Shown here piece after piece: positions 14,879-24,858 of a stretch of 33,769 bases of DNA (positions are counted from its first letter, which is position 1; every line of letters begins with the position of its first letter). The position numbers were made by a program, and so were the translations under genes. The notes beneath the pieces are model-generated. The model made no database searches. It was given only the letters and a program-made list of their open reading frames with translations, and was not told the DNA's origin. Source of the stretch: Allosalinactinospora lopnorensis (GTDB lineage Bacteria; Actinomycetota; Actinomycetes; Streptosporangiales; Streptosporangiaceae); the NCBI RefSeq assembly GCF_000981225.1, contig NZ_LAJC01000067.1:1-33769 (forward strand), read 5' to 3'.

Positions 14879-15751
14879 TCAGGGAGTGCTCTTGGTGGTG
14901 TGGCCGAGGATCTCCTCTGCCAGGAGCGGCACGATCAGCGGGTTCAGCGCGTGGCCCATGCCGGGGACGGTGACCAGGCGCGCGCCCGGGATGGAGTCGG
15001 CCAGGCGGGCGCTGTGCGGGGGCGGGTTGACCGGGTCCTCGGGTGCCTCGACCACCAGGGCCGGGGTGCGGACCGAGGCCAGCTCCGCGCCGCGTTCCAG
15101 GCCGTCCTGCGCGGCGCGCGCGTGCGTGGCCGGGTTACGGTGCGTCCCGCTGTGCTCGACCACGCGCTCCTCCAGCCGCCGGAACGCGGCGGCGTCGAAG
15201 GGCAGCACGGAGCCGTTGAGCAGCCGCCAGTGCTCCACCCGCCAGGCGATCTCGGCCTCGCGGTCGCGGGGCTCGGCCATGTGCTCCCACAGCGCGAGAA
15301 GCTCCGCGTCGGGGCCGGGGAGCTCGGGCCGGTCCGGGGTCCCGTCCCCGGAGGCGAGGCCGGAGCCGAGCGCCGTGGTGTTCAGCATCGTGGCGGTGTG
15401 CAGCCGCTCGGGGCGGTCCAGGCACAGTAGCTGGACCAGGATGCCGCCCATCGACATCCCGACGACGTGGGCGCGGTCGACCTCCAGGGCGTCCAGGACG
15501 GCGACCGCGTCGCCGGCGAGGTCGCGGACCGCGTACGGCTCGGTGTCGAAGGCGTGCGTGGAGCGCCCGGTGTCCCGGTGGTCGTAGCTGATGACGTAGT
15601 GGTGCTCGGCGAGCCGGGCCACCAGCTCCGCCGGCCACGTCACGCCCGGCGCGTTCGCCCCCATGACGAGCAGCAGCGCGGGGGCGTCGGGCTCACCGGC
15701 GGTCCGTACCCACAGCCGCGCGTTCGGTGTGACGTCTACGTAGCGTTCCAT
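14879..15751 (-). CDS. alpha/beta hydrolase
   Basis: A 290-residue soluble hydrolase. The nucleophile elbow is GMSMGG (Ser100), the acid is probably Asp239 in PEDPVNPP, and the base His267 in GMGHAL, so the catalytic triad is complete. The oxyanion region LLVMGANAPGVTW and YDHRDTGRSTHAFD match the epoxide-hydrolase/esterase branch. The substrate is unknown. It reads in the same direction as the GlxA-type regulator upstream (42-nt gap), so it is probably in that operon and may be its target (inference). Confidence 0.88.
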   Translation of the reverse strand: MERYVDVTPNARLWVRTAGEPDAPALLLVMGANAPGVTWPAELVARLAEHHYVISYDHRDTGRSTHAFDTEPYAVRDLAGDAVAVLDALEVDRAHVVGMSMGGILVQLLCLDRPERLHTATMLNTTALGSGLASGDGTPDRPELPGPDAELLALWEHMAEPRDREAEIAWRVEHWRLLNGSVLPFDAAAFRRLEERVVEHSGTHRNPATHARAAQDGLERGAELASVRTPALVVEAPEDPVNPPPHSARLADSIPGARLVTVPGMGHALNPLIVPLLAEEILGHTTKSTP

Positions 15752-15793
15752 GCGGTCGATCCTGGCGGTCGCCGCGGTGCTGGGGCAACGGAA

Positions 15794-16741
15794 TTATTCC
15801 GACCGGGCGCGGAAGGCGCGGCGGTAGGCGTGCGGGCTGGTGCCGACGAGGCGTTTGAAGTGCTCGCGGAAGGTCGTCGGCGAGCCGAACCCGACGTGCG
15901 CGGCGACCCGGTCGACGGAGTGGTCCCCGCTCTCCAGGAGGTACTGGGCCCGGCGCAGCCGCGTGCGGTTGAGCCACTGCAGGGGAGCGGTGCCGGTCTG
16001 CTCCCGGAAGCGCCGGTTGAGGGTGCGGGTGCTCATCCGCGCCCGCGCGGCGATCTCGTCCAGGGTGAGCGTCCGCTGCAGGTTCTCCGCCATCCAGCGC
16101 AGCAGGGGTTCGAGGCTGCCGCTGTCGGGGAGCGGGGGCTCGTGCACGATGAACTGGGACTGCCCGCCCTCGCGTTCGAGGGGCATCACGGAGGTCCGCG
16201 CGGCGTCGGCGGCGACGGCCGAGCCGTGGTCCCGCCGGATCATGTGCAGGCACAGGTCGAGTCCCGCGGCGGCGCCGGCCGAGGTGAGCAGCCGACCGTT
16301 GTCGACGTAGAGCACGTCCGGGTCCACGCTGACGCGGGGGTGGCGGCGTGCCAGCTCGGCGGTGGCGGCCCAGTGGGTGGTGGCCCGCAACCCGTCCAGC
16401 AGCCCCGTTGCGGCGAGGGGGAACGCGCCCACGCAGATCGACGCGATCCGGGCGCCGTCGCCGGCCGCGCGGTGCAGCGCGTCGCGCACCTCGACGGGTA
16501 CCGGGGCGCCGTGGTCGGCGGTGCCGGGCAGGACGATCGTGTCGGCCCCCGCCAGACCGTCCAGCCCCCAGGGCGCCCGTATGGCGAACGTGCCGGTGCC
16601 GACCTCGCCGCCGGCCGCGCAGACGCGCACCCCGTAGGGGGAGCGCCCGTCGGGCAGGCGGGCCCGGCCGAACACCTCGATCGGGGTGGACAGGTCGAAG
16701 GCCACCACCCCGTCCAGGGCGAGAACCGCCACGGTGTGCAT
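15794..16741 (-). CDS. GlxA/FtrA-type AraC-family regulator
   Basis: A 315-residue transcription factor. Residues 1 to about 170 form a DJ-1/PfpI-like domain (VAVLALDGVVAFDLSTPIEV; ASICVGAFPLAATGLLDG; LLTSAGAAAGLDLCLHMI). It is probably a ligand-binding relic and not an enzyme. Residues about 215-315 are the AraC double helix-turn-helix (LTLDEIAARARMSTRTLNRR, VDRVAAHVGFGSPTTFREHF, then FKRLVGTSPHAYRRAF). Start at ATG 16741. It is the first gene of a two-gene unit with the hydrolase, which it may control. Confidence 0.92.
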   Translation of the reverse strand: MHTVAVLALDGVVAFDLSTPIEVFGRARLPDGRSPYGVRVCAAGGEVGTGTFAIRAPWGLDGLAGADTIVLPGTADHGAPVPVEVRDALHRAAGDGARIASICVGAFPLAATGLLDGLRATTHWAATAELARRHPRVSVDPDVLYVDNGRLLTSAGAAAGLDLCLHMIRRDHGSAVAADAARTSVMPLEREGGQSQFIVHEPPLPDSGSLEPLLRWMAENLQRTLTLDEIAARARMSTRTLNRRFREQTGTAPLQWLNRTRLRRAQYLLESGDHSVDRVAAHVGFGSPTTFREHFKRLVGTSPHAYRRAFRARSE

Positions 16742-16900
16742 GGCCGGATTCTACGGTGCCGCCGGATTCACGCCAGAAGGGGACCGGTACCGCGGTGCGG
16801 TGACCGCCCTTAATGGTTTGGGCGGGAATCGGGGGCTGGCGGGAATCCGGTGCTGTTCGGCACCGCGGCCGCTTCTGCGCGGCGCCGGACGACGGATTAT

Positions 16901-18111
16901 TCATCGTGTCGGCGCGCGGCCCGTGCGGGGGTCCGCCCTGCCCTCGGGGCGTGCGTCCAGAACCGTGGTGGCCACCACGAGAGCCGTCATGACCAGGCCG
17001 ATGGTCAGCACGGGCCAGGGCGTGAGCACCGCCGCCAGCACCAGGGTCGCGGCGAGCGGGTACAGGAGGGTGCGCAGCGCGCCGGGGCGCTGCGGGCGGA
17101 CATGCAGCACCCAGAGCGCGCCCAGGAACAGTGCCACCGGGACCGCGACCGAGGCGCCCGCCGCCTCGGCGCCGATCCCCGTGTCCCGGGTGACATGGTC
17201 GACGCTGACCGCCAGGCCCGCCCCCACCGCGGCCACCGACGCGTAGACGGCGTAGTGCCCGTACCCCCACACGAACCCCTCGCGGCTCGATGTCAGGAAA
17301 CGGTGCCCGGGTTTGGCGAAGTACACCCACCACATGGAGAACACGAGCAGCAGCCCGCCGACCGTCACCACCGCCAGGCCACCGGCTCCTGACTGGGCGT
17401 CCAGCTCGGAGCGCACCGCGTGGGTGGCGGCGAACACCGACTCCCCGAGGACGATGAGCGTGAACAACCCGTACCGCTCCGCGGTGTGGTGCGGGTGGCA
17501 GGGGGCCCCGGCGGTGCGCTCGGCCCACAGCGGCACCGCCAGCTCGACGGCGGCCATGGCGAGACCGCCGGGGAGCAGCCAGCTCCCCGGGAGCGCGAAC
17601 ACCACCACCGCCCATCCGAGCAGGGCGGCGTTCTCACCGACGGCCGAACGCAGCATGGCCGTACGGCGCTCCGGGACGTCCCGGGCGGCGCGCAGCCGCT
17701 GGGCGAGCAGGCCGAGGCGCATCACCACGTATCCGGTGAAGATGGTGCTGAAATCGAGCTCCAGGAAACCGCGCTCGATACCCGCGGTGATGATCAGGCG
17801 CCGGTGATCTGCACGAAAACCGAGAGCCGGTAGGGCACGTCGTCGGAGTCGTAGGTGGAGGCGAACCAGGTGAAGCCCGTCCACGCCCACCAGACCGCGA
17901 AGAAGGCCAGGACGTAGCTGAGCACCCCGATGGCGATGCGGTCTTCGACCACGGCGTGGTGCAGATGGGTCGACGTATGGGCCACCGCCACGACGAAGCA
18001 CAGGTCGAAGAACAGTTCCAGCGGGGTCGCCGCGCGGTCCGTTTCGTGGCCGTCGCGCGCCACCATCGGGCGGCGCCACACCGGACCGGTGTAGGACGGG
18101 TGAAAGGCCAT
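16901..18111 (-). pseudogene. ltrA: LtrA-type (low temperature requirement A) membrane protein, frameshifted
   Basis: A multi-pass membrane protein of about 403 residues once repaired. The first frame gives the family start (TPLELFFDLCFVVAVAHTST, FFAVWWAWTGFTWFASTYDS, YRLSVFVQITGA) and then meets TGA. The rest (ITAGIERGFLELDFSTIFTG, ENAALLGWAVVVFALPGSWL, HTAERYGLFTLIVLGESVFA, SREGFVWGYGHYAVYASVA) is in the next frame. Adding one C at 17797 changes GCCTGATC to GCCCTGATC and restores VQITGALIITAG. LtrA proteins were named from a Listeria cold-growth mutant; their activity is unknown. ATG 18111 is preferred; 18126 is the alternative. Confidence 0.85.
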
Positions 18112-18281
18112 GGGCTTTCCCGGCATTCGTGACGGAGAACAGCGCGCTGCTCCGGCCCGCCTCTGGAGCGACCACGCGTGCCGGAGGGGCGCCCGTGCGG
18201 CACTGGACGACCCGCCGCGGACCCGTGTCTCCGGGGCTCCTCCCCGCTGCCCGTACGCCCTTACCGGGACCTTCTCCTCTG

Positions 18282-18701
18282 TTACCGCCCGCCTTTGGTC
18301 ACCACGACCCGGCCCGCGTCGGCGTCGACCAGCACCCGGTCGCCGGTCTCGATGGCCTCGAAGGGGTCGGTGTCGAAGTCGGTCATGGCCGGGGCGCGGG
18401 TGACCACCGCCCCCAGCGCCATCTTGGTGGTCATCGTGGTGAAGAGCATCGCGGCCGGGGCCGTACCGGCGAGCCGGGCGGTGTGGAACGTCGCCGACCA
18501 CCCCGACGACCCCTTGGCGCCCGGGAAGAGCAGCACCCTGCCGGCGAAGGAGACGCCCTGCAGCTCGTGCCGGGACTCGATGACCGACCCGGTGCGCGCG
18601 TCGACGCCGCCCCACCCGGAGATGGTCTCGCGGGTGACGAGCGCCTCGCCTTCGGCGCGGCCGCCCACCACGCACCGGCCCCTGATCACCAACTCGCTCA
18701 C
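18282..18701 (-). CDS. AcnX small (swivelling, DUF126) subunit
   Basis: A 139-residue protein matching the aconitase-X swivel domain. Key parts are IRGRCVVGGRAEGEALVT, GVSFAGRVLLFPGAKGSSGW and DADAGRVVVTKG. In AcnX enzymes this domain closes over the active site formed by the large subunit. Separate large and small subunits are typical of the two-subunit bacterial and archaeal AcnX types. The GTG start at 18701 overlaps the large-subunit TGA (GTGA), so the pair is co-translated. It is the last gene of the minus-strand catabolic operon. Confidence 0.88.
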   Translation of the reverse strand: MSELVIRGRCVVGGRAEGEALVTRETISGWGGVDARTGSVIESRHELQGVSFAGRVLLFPGAKGSSGWSATFHTARLAGTAPAAMLFTTMTTKMALGAVVTRAPAMTDFDTDPFEAIETGDRVLVDADAGRVVVTKGGR

Positions 18702-19987
18702 AGTGCCTCCCCGGGCCACCGGCCGGTCACGGCCGCCTCGACACACGTCTCGACCGAGCCGAACCGGCCCTGCACCCCCATGATCGCCGGGAGGTAGTGC
18801 ACCTGCTTGGCGGAGTCGGTCGCGATGACCCGCGTCCCATCGGGGAGGAACTGGCCGATGGCCGGGCAGGTGTCGCTCATGAGAGCCGCGCCCGCCGCCG
18901 CGAGGCGCTCGGTGAACCCGTTGCGGTCGGCCAGCGCGCGGATCTGGCTGGGGGTGAACACCCACAGGTGGGTGCCATCGGCGACCCGCCGCCCTTCCAG
19001 CAGGGTGCACACCTGGCGTACCTGCTCCATGGTGGCGTGCGGGCAGCCGATCATGACGAGGTCGATGTCGTCGCCGGCGCCGGCGGCCGTGGAGTTGAGC
19101 GCCTCGTAGGTCTCCCGGCGCTCCCGCGGCCCGTAGCCGAACACCCGCCGCGGTTCTGCGCCGCCGAAGGCCTCCTCCTCGGTCCGGGCCTCCGCCGTGA
19201 CGCCTGGGATGTGGTACAGCTCGACCCCTCCGGAGGAGGACGCCGCGGCACCGAAGTGCTTCAACCGCACCAGGTCGGGGGTGGTGGTGATGCCGCGGAG
19301 CGCCGGGATCCGGTCCTGCACCACGGAGCCGACGAAGTAGCCGAGCAGCCCCCAGTCCAGCACCGACTCCGCCTCCACCCGGACGTCGACGAGGTCGGTG
19401 GCGAACCGGTTGCCGGGGTCGTGCAGCCCCCAGTAGGGGATGCGCCTGGTGAGCATCGCCGCCCCCGTGCTCTCGCGGCCCTCGACGTTGCTGCGGGCGC
19501 CGAGCACCGAGTTGATGTAGACCACCGCCGAGGACTCCATCCAGGCGCAGTGCTCGCCCCGCACCGGGACGTTGCCCACCTGGTACGGCGTGCAGGTGCT
19601 CAGCAGGTGGATGCCGTGCCGTCCGCTGTAGCTCTCGCTGTCGGCGATGGCGTCGCGGGCCTGCCGGGAGAGCCCCTGGAGCTCCCAGTGCCGGCTGTCC
19701 ATCGGCCCGATGAGCTGGCAACTGTACGCCCGCACCTGCGGGACCTCCACGACCTCGTCACTGTCGAGGCTCAGCTCGGAGAACGCCTCGTCGTGGCTGG
19801 TGATCGTCCGTGCGGGGTAGTTCAGGTGCCGGGCGCCGAAGATGTTCGCGCCGCAGACGTTATTGGTGTCGACGAGCTGTTCGGCTCCCAGCGCCTGCCC
19901 GTAGCGGACCAGCAGGTCCATCGCCCGGCCGACGGCCGGGCCGTGCGCGCCGTCGAGCATCGCCCTGTCGGTGTCGGTGAGCCGCAT
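18698..19987 (-). CDS. AcnX large catalytic (DUF521) subunit
   Basis: A 429-residue aconitase-X catalytic subunit. Family segments are STCTPYQVGNVPVRGEHCAW, ESSAVVYINSVLGARSNVEG, IPYWGLH, IGCPHATMEQV and MSDTCPAIG. Cys132, Cys315 and Cys374 are in the right places to hold the Fe-S cluster. Characterised members dehydrate cis-3-hydroxy-L-proline (bacteria) or mevalonate 5-phosphate (archaea). The bacterial setting favours a hydroxyproline-like or hydroxy-acid substrate, but this copy could be different. A strong AAAGGAGG site lies 7 nt before ATG 19987. It follows the FAD oxidoreductase after 33 nt. Confidence 0.9.
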   Translation of the reverse strand: MRLTDTDRAMLDGAHGPAVGRAMDLLVRYGQALGAEQLVDTNNVCGANIFGARHLNYPARTITSHDEAFSELSLDSDEVVEVPQVRAYSCQLIGPMDSRHWELQGLSRQARDAIADSESYSGRHGIHLLSTCTPYQVGNVPVRGEHCAWMESSAVVYINSVLGARSNVEGRESTGAAMLTRRIPYWGLHDPGNRFATDLVDVRVEAESVLDWGLLGYFVGSVVQDRIPALRGITTTPDLVRLKHFGAAASSSGGVELYHIPGVTAEARTEEEAFGGAEPRRVFGYGPRERRETYEALNSTAAGAGDDIDLVMIGCPHATMEQVRQVCTLLEGRRVADGTHLWVFTPSQIRALADRNGFTERLAAAGAALMSDTCPAIGQFLPDGTRVIATDSAKQVHYLPAIMGVQGRFGSVETCVEAAVTGRWPGEAL

Positions 19988-20020
19988 TCCGCCGCCTCCT
20001 TTCGCGGTGCCGGCTTCGGG

Positions 20021-21375
20021 TCAGTCCGCGCCGCCGACGTTGTCGGCGATGCGGGCGTGCAGTGCCCGGATGTCGATGGCGTGCACGGAGCCCTCGCCGA
20101 CGATGTCGAGCGCGTGCGCCGCCGCGGTCCCCATCGCCATGCACGGCCCCATGACCCGTACGCTCGACAGGGCGGCGGTGTCGCCGTCGATGCAGCGGCC
20201 CACGGCGACGACGTTGTCCACGTCGGGCGGTGTGAGGCTGCGCCAGGGCACGTAGTGCACGTGGTCGGTGTCGAACGGCTCCCACCGGTAGCCTTCCTCG
20301 CGGTCGTGCAGCTCGATCGGCCACGCGGTGCGGGCGACGGCGTCGGGGAACGCGGCGCCGGAGCGCACCTCGTCCACGGTCAGCTGGTGGACCCCGGTGA
20401 TCCAGCGGGTCTGGCGGATCCCCGGCAGGCCGAAGGCCCGGATCCGGCGTCGGCGAAGCACCGCGGGAACTCGCCCTTGAGGAAGTCCAGGGCCCGCGCG
20501 GCCTCCAACCTCCCCCGCAGGCCGTTGGCCGACAGTTCCACCGGATCCAGCGGCGTGTCGATGTGGGTCATGTTGACCAGAGCGATCCCCCGGCCCTTGA
20601 ACGAGAAGGCGAAGCCGTCCCTGCGGGTTAGCCCGTACTCGCGCCCGCGCTCCCAGAGGCGCTCCGAGACCAGGCCGCGTTCGGGGGCGTGCTCCTCGTC
20701 CAGGTTCTCCACGACCAGCATCTGCGTGCCGTAGATCGGGCCGTCCTCCGGTTCCCGGCACGGCAGCCCGGCGTCCCAGACCAGCGCGGCATCACCGGAG
20801 GCGTCGACGAAGCTCGTCGCCTCCACGCTCACCGGGCCGTACCGCGTGGCCACGTCGATCCGGCGCACCCGGCGCCCGTCCCGCTGCACCGACCGCACGA
20901 ACGCGCCGGTCAGGGTGGTCACGCCCGAGTCGAGGATCTGCCGGTCCACCCACCGGGCGAGTGCGACCTCGTCGTACATGACCACGGTGGTCATCGGGCC
21001 GTGGCGGTAGTGCAGCGCCCCCTGCGCGCCTAGGTCGCCCAGCAGGTCGTCGGCCAGCCCGTGCGTGAGCTGCGGGCCGTGGCTCCCGTTGCCGAACAGC
21101 CCGCAGAAGGTGCCGATGATGGAGTGCACGGCCTGCCCGCCGATGGCCGGAAGCCCGTCCACGAGGAGCACGTCGAGCCCCAGCCGGGCGGCCTCGACGG
21201 CGGCGGTGACACCGGAGATCCCGGCGCCGAGGACGCACACGTCGGCGCGCAGCCGCCGCGTGGGCGCGGCGGCCTCGCGGGTGACGGTGCGGGTGGCCGT
21301 GGGGAACGGGCCCTGGTGGAACGCTTGGACCGCTGAGGCGGCGGAGGTGCCGGATGCCGCTGCGACGCTCGTCAT
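20021..21375 (-). pseudogene. FAD-dependent oxidoreductase, frameshifted
   Basis: A protein of about 451 residues once one base is restored. The N-terminal Rossmann FAD motif is VCVLGAGISGVTAAVEAARL, followed by VLLVDGLPAIGGQAVHS. The C-terminal FAD contact is VDNVVAVGRCIDGD, then SVRVMGPCMAMGTAAAHAL, the usual end of the FAD_oxidored (pfam12831-like) group. The frame breaks at 20446-20447: GACGCCGGATCC should read GACGCCCGGATCC, restoring FADARIRAFGLPGIRQTR. ATG 21375 has GAGG 9 nt upstream. In the operon it could oxidise a hydroxyl or amine of the pathway substrate before or after dehydration (inference). Confidence 0.85.
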
Positions 21376-21442
21376 GGGGAGCAACCTCACTGTTCTCTCG
21401 GTGGTGCTGACTGTGCTTCGCTTCGGGCGTTGGCGCCCCGCG

Positions 21443-23125
21443 TCACCGCCCGCGCAGGGTCGCGCCCTTGGGGAGGGGCTCGGCGGAGCGGGCGTACAGC
21501 GACAGCCACCCCGCCGGTCGGCCCCCGGGGGTGCCGGTGCCGCGCCGGTCCTGTGACCGGCGGCGGTCCAGTTCTTCGGCGTCCACGAGCAGGTCCACCC
21601 GCCGGTCGGGAAGGCGGATGTCGATCTCGTCGCCGTCGCGCAGCAGCCGCAGTGGGCCGTCGTCGGCCGCTTCGGGGGACACCTCGCCGACGACGATGCC
21701 CTGGTTCACCAGCCCGGAGAGCTGCCCGTCGGTGACGACGGCGACATGGCCGGCCAGGCCGGCGCCGTCCAGGGCGAAGACCACGCTGGAGGCCATCCCC
21801 ATGCCGGGGTTGCCGAGGCGCCCGAGCCCGCGCAGCACCAGGACCTCTCCGCGGCGGACGCGGCCGGCCTCGACCGTCTCGATGGCGGCGGCGGGATCCT
21901 CGAAGACCCGCGCGGGGCCGCGGAAGTCCGGCGTCCGGCGCTCGGTGACCGAGAGCTTGACGATCGCGGTGTCGGGGGCCAGCGAACCGCGCACGACGAG
22001 GACGGTCGGGTGGTCGCCGCGCGGGTGCTCCACCGCCCGGATGGTCTGCCCGTCGTGGACCTCGGCGCCGAGGAGCTCCTCGCTGACGGTGCGCCCGGTC
22101 ACGGTCAGCGCGCCGGTGTGCAGATACTCCCGCAGCCGGTGCAGGACGGCGCGTGCGCCGCCGGCGTCCTCGAACATCTCGATCGAGTCCGGGCCGTTGG
22201 GCCGGACCGCGGCCAGCGGGCGGACCGTCTTCGCGTACTCCTCGAACAGCCGGTAGACGTCGATGTCGGTCTCGGCCTCCCGGGCGACGGCCTGCAGGTG
22301 CTTCACCGTGTTGATGGAGGCGCTGACCGCGAGCATGGCCATCACCGCGTTGGCGAAGGCGCCGGCGGTCAGGACGCGGCGCGGCCGGAGGTCCCGGGCG
22401 ATCGCGTCGAGGATCGTCGCGCCCGCCGCGTCCGCGGCGGCCCACATCCGCTCGCTGTTGGCCCGCACCGGTGTCGACCCGGGCCGCGCCATCCCGAGCG
22501 CCTCCGCGGCGATGTGCATCGAGTTCGCGGTGCCCATGCCGGTGCACACCCCCGGGCCCCGGATGGCGCGCGAGCTGAGGTAGCACAGGCCCTCGAAGGT
22601 GGTCCGCCCGGACGCGAGGTGCCCCGCCTGGACGAAGACCTCCTCGATGTCGGCGGGCTCCCCGCCGTCCGCGGTTCCGGACCTCTGGTACCCGCACGAG
22701 ACGACGAGGGTGGGGACGTCGATCCGAGCGGCGGCCATGAGCTGGCCGGGCGTCGTCTTGTCGCAGGAGCTCAGGCAGACCATCCCGTCCAGGAGCGCAC
22801 CGTCGACCACGGCCTCGATGTCGTTGGCGAGCAGGTCCCTGCTGGAGAGGACGTAGCCGCCGCGCCCTCCGGCGCTCATGATGAAGTCCGTGGGGGCGAC
22901 GGTCCGGATCTCGAAGGCGACCCCGCCCGCCTGCTCGACGGAGCGCTTGACGGCGGCGGCCACCGGGTCGAGGTGGCTGAAGCAGGGCGCGAGACCGGAG
23001 GAGGAGTTCACCACGGCGACCTTCGGCTTGTCGAGGTCGCCGTCGGTGAGGCCGAGCGCCTTCCACTGGGTGCGCCGGGTGGCCCAGCGGGGGCTGCCGA
23101 CGGGCAGGTCGCTGCGCAGGTTCAT
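21443..23125 (-). CDS. IlvD/Edd-family dehydratase
   Basis: A 560-residue Fe-S dehydratase of the dihydroxy-acid/6-phosphogluconate dehydratase superfamily. The three cluster cysteines are present: Cys48 (LAPCFSHL), Cys121 (SSCDKTTPGQLM) and Cys194 (GVCTGMGTANSM). GRLGNPGMGM and VTDGQLSG are the usual C-terminal motifs. The variant CTGMGT (CGGMYT in IlvD) suggests a sugar-acid or related substrate and not branched-chain amino acid synthesis. In this operon it is a second dehydratase beside AcnX, so the pathway may remove two hydroxyls. ATG 23125 is preceded by GGAAG. Confidence 0.9.
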   Translation of the reverse strand: MNLRSDLPVGSPRWATRRTQWKALGLTDGDLDKPKVAVVNSSSGLAPCFSHLDPVAAAVKRSVEQAGGVAFEIRTVAPTDFIMSAGGRGGYVLSSRDLLANDIEAVVDGALLDGMVCLSSCDKTTPGQLMAAARIDVPTLVVSCGYQRSGTADGGEPADIEEVFVQAGHLASGRTTFEGLCYLSSRAIRGPGVCTGMGTANSMHIAAEALGMARPGSTPVRANSERMWAAADAAGATILDAIARDLRPRRVLTAGAFANAVMAMLAVSASINTVKHLQAVAREAETDIDVYRLFEEYAKTVRPLAAVRPNGPDSIEMFEDAGGARAVLHRLREYLHTGALTVTGRTVSEELLGAEVHDGQTIRAVEHPRGDHPTVLVVRGSLAPDTAIVKLSVTERRTPDFRGPARVFEDPAAAIETVEAGRVRRGEVLVLRGLGRLGNPGMGMASSVVFALDGAGLAGHVAVVTDGQLSGLVNQGIVVGEVSPEAADDGPLRLLRDGDEIDIRLPDRRVDLLVDAEELDRRRSQDRRGTGTPGGRPAGWLSLYARSAEPLPKGATLRGR

Positions 23126-23189
23126 GCGGTCACCACTTCCGTCGTGGGCGGGGGAGGGGCCGGGGCGCCCCTTTTCGGACCGGCGGGGC

Positions 23190-23984
23190 TCACGTGACGC
23201 CGTTCTGGCTGTACACCGACTCGTGCCAGGGGATGACCAGCCGTTTCAGGCCGTTGATCGCGAAGTACAGGAGCAGCCCGAGCGAGGCGAGCAGGACGAT
23301 CACCGCGAACAGTTGCGGGCCGTCGAGCTGGTTGAGGGAGACGACGACGAGGTAGCCCAACCCCTCACTGCCGCCGAGGTACTCCCCGACGATGGTGCCG
23401 ATGATGGCGAAGACGATGCCGACCTCCATGCCGGTGAACACGTAGGGCAGCGTGCTCTTGAACTCCAGGTGCCGGAACGTGTTCCAGCGGCTCGCCGTGA
23501 GGCTGCGCATGACGTCGCGCTGGCCCGGGTCCACCGAGCGCACCCCGAGCAGGACGTTGAGCATGATGGGGAAGAAGGCCAGCATGGCCGCCATGATGAT
23601 CTTGGAGGTGAGTCCGAAGCCGAACCAGATCACGAACAGCGGGATCAGGGCGACCTTCGGCACCACCTGGGCCGCGATGATCATGGGGCGCAGGGCGCGT
23701 TCCAGCAGGGCGGACTTGCCCAGTGCGACACCGGTCGCGACACCGAGGACGACCGCGGCGAGGAAGCCCGTGATCGCTTCTGTGGCGGTGATGGCCGCGT
23801 GGTGCCAGGTCTCGGGGTCCTGCACGAGGGCGACCAGGCTGACCAGCACGGTCCCCGGGGACGGCAGGACGAACTCGGAGACGCCGAAGGCGCGGATGAA
23901 CAGCTCCCACGCCACCACCAGGAGCACGATGACGACCGGTGTGCTGAACCACGGCAGCAGTTTCACGAACCTGTCCTGACCCAT
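23190..23984 (-). CDS. ABC transporter permease (SsuC/TauC type)
   Basis: A 264-residue inner-membrane permease with about six helices. The ATPase-contact (EAA-like) segment is VMRSLTASRWNTFRHLEFKS followed by LPYVFTGMEVGI, and the conserved IPLFVIWFGFGLTSKI precedes it. It belongs to the importer family for sulfonates, nitrate, taurine and thiamine precursors, which also takes up carboxylates. ATG 23984 was chosen over GTG 23990 because GAGGAGG is 7 nt upstream of it. It directly follows the ATPase gene and works with it and the binding protein. Confidence 0.9.
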   Translation of the reverse strand: MGQDRFVKLLPWFSTPVVIVLLVVAWELFIRAFGVSEFVLPSPGTVLVSLVALVQDPETWHHAAITATEAITGFLAAVVLGVATGVALGKSALLERALRPMIIAAQVVPKVALIPLFVIWFGFGLTSKIIMAAMLAFFPIMLNVLLGVRSVDPGQRDVMRSLTASRWNTFRHLEFKSTLPYVFTGMEVGIVFAIIGTIVGEYLGGSEGLGYLVVVSLNQLDGPQLFAVIVLLASLGLLLYFAINGLKRLVIPWHESVYSQNGVT

Positions 23985-23986
23985 CC

Positions 23987-24793
23987 TCACCCCTCCTCGT
24001 CCAATGCGTGCCGCAGCTCCCGCACGATCCGCTGGAACTCCGGTTCGCTCTGCGCGTCCCGGTCCCGCGGCCGGGGGATGTCGACGCCGCGCACCTGGCG
24101 GATGCGTCCCGGGCGGGGCGACAGGTGCACGACACGGTCGGACAGGAACACCGCCTCGGTGATGTCGTGCGTGACGAAGACGACGGTCGCCTCGGTGGTC
24201 TGCGCGATCCGCTGCAGTTCGAGGTTCATCCGCTCCCGGGTCATCGCGTCCAGCGCGCCGAAGGGCTCGTCCATGAGAAGCACCTTGGGCTGGTAGCTCA
24301 GTGCCCTGGCGATGGCGACCCGCTGGCGCATGCCGCCGGACAGCTCCCGGGGGTAGGAGCGCTCGAACCCGCCCAACCCCACCAGCTCGGCCAGTTCGGC
24401 TGCCCTGGCGTGCCTGCGCGCCCTGTCGGTGCCGCGCAGTGTCAGCGGGAGGGCGATGTTGTCGAGCACCGTGTACCAGGGGAACAGGTTGGCGTCTTGG
24501 AAGACGACGCCGAACCGGCCGGCCACCTCGGAGTCGACCTTCTTTCCCCGCCACAGCGACCGGCCGCCGATGACGACCTCACCGGAGGTCGGGCCGGTTA
24601 GGCCGGCGATGACCCGCAGGAGGGTCGTCTTGCCGCACCCGGAGCGGCCGATGACGGAGACGAACTCGCGCCGGTCGATGCTGAGTTTGATGTCCGACAG
24701 GGCGTGCGTGCTGCCGCTGCGGGACCGGAACTCCTTGCCGATCCCGCGCAGCTCCAGTTCGGGAGTGCGTGTCGGGTCGTCGGTATCGGTCAT
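23987..24793 (-). CDS. ABC transporter ATP-binding protein (SsuB/TauB type)
   Basis: A 268-residue ATPase. Walker A is GRSGCGKTT (49-57), the Q-loop FQDANLFPWYTV, the signature LSGGMRQRVAIARAL, Walker B VLLMDEPFGALDAMTR and the H-loop FVTHDITEAVFLSDR. These are those of the nitrate/sulfonate importer group. The ATG at 24793 has AGGAAAG upstream. It lies between the binding-protein and permease genes, 65 nt after the former and almost touching the latter. Confidence 0.93.
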   Translation of the reverse strand: MTDTDDPTRTPELELRGIGKEFRSRSGSTHALSDIKLSIDRREFVSVIGRSGCGKTTLLRVIAGLTGPTSGEVVIGGRSLWRGKKVDSEVAGRFGVVFQDANLFPWYTVLDNIALPLTLRGTDRARRHARAAELAELVGLGGFERSYPRELSGGMRQRVAIARALSYQPKVLLMDEPFGALDAMTRERMNLELQRIAQTTEATVVFVTHDITEAVFLSDRVVHLSPRPGRIRQVRGVDIPRPRDRDAQSEPEFQRIVRELRHALDEEG

Positions 24794-24858
24794 ATCTTTC
24801 CTCTCGCGGACGGGCCGGCGCACGACCGCGGGGCGGTGCCGCCGTCCGCTCCGGTGGT

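Noticed and set aside
15693-17615. 640-codon minus-strand open frame crossing the hydrolase, GlxA and LtrA genes
   Set aside because: It runs through three recognisable genes in another frame and consists of Arg/Pro/Gly-rich chance sequence.
18797-20734. 645-codon plus-strand open frame over AcnX
   Set aside because: Antisense shadow; AcnX large subunit and the FAD oxidoreductase on the minus strand explain the region.
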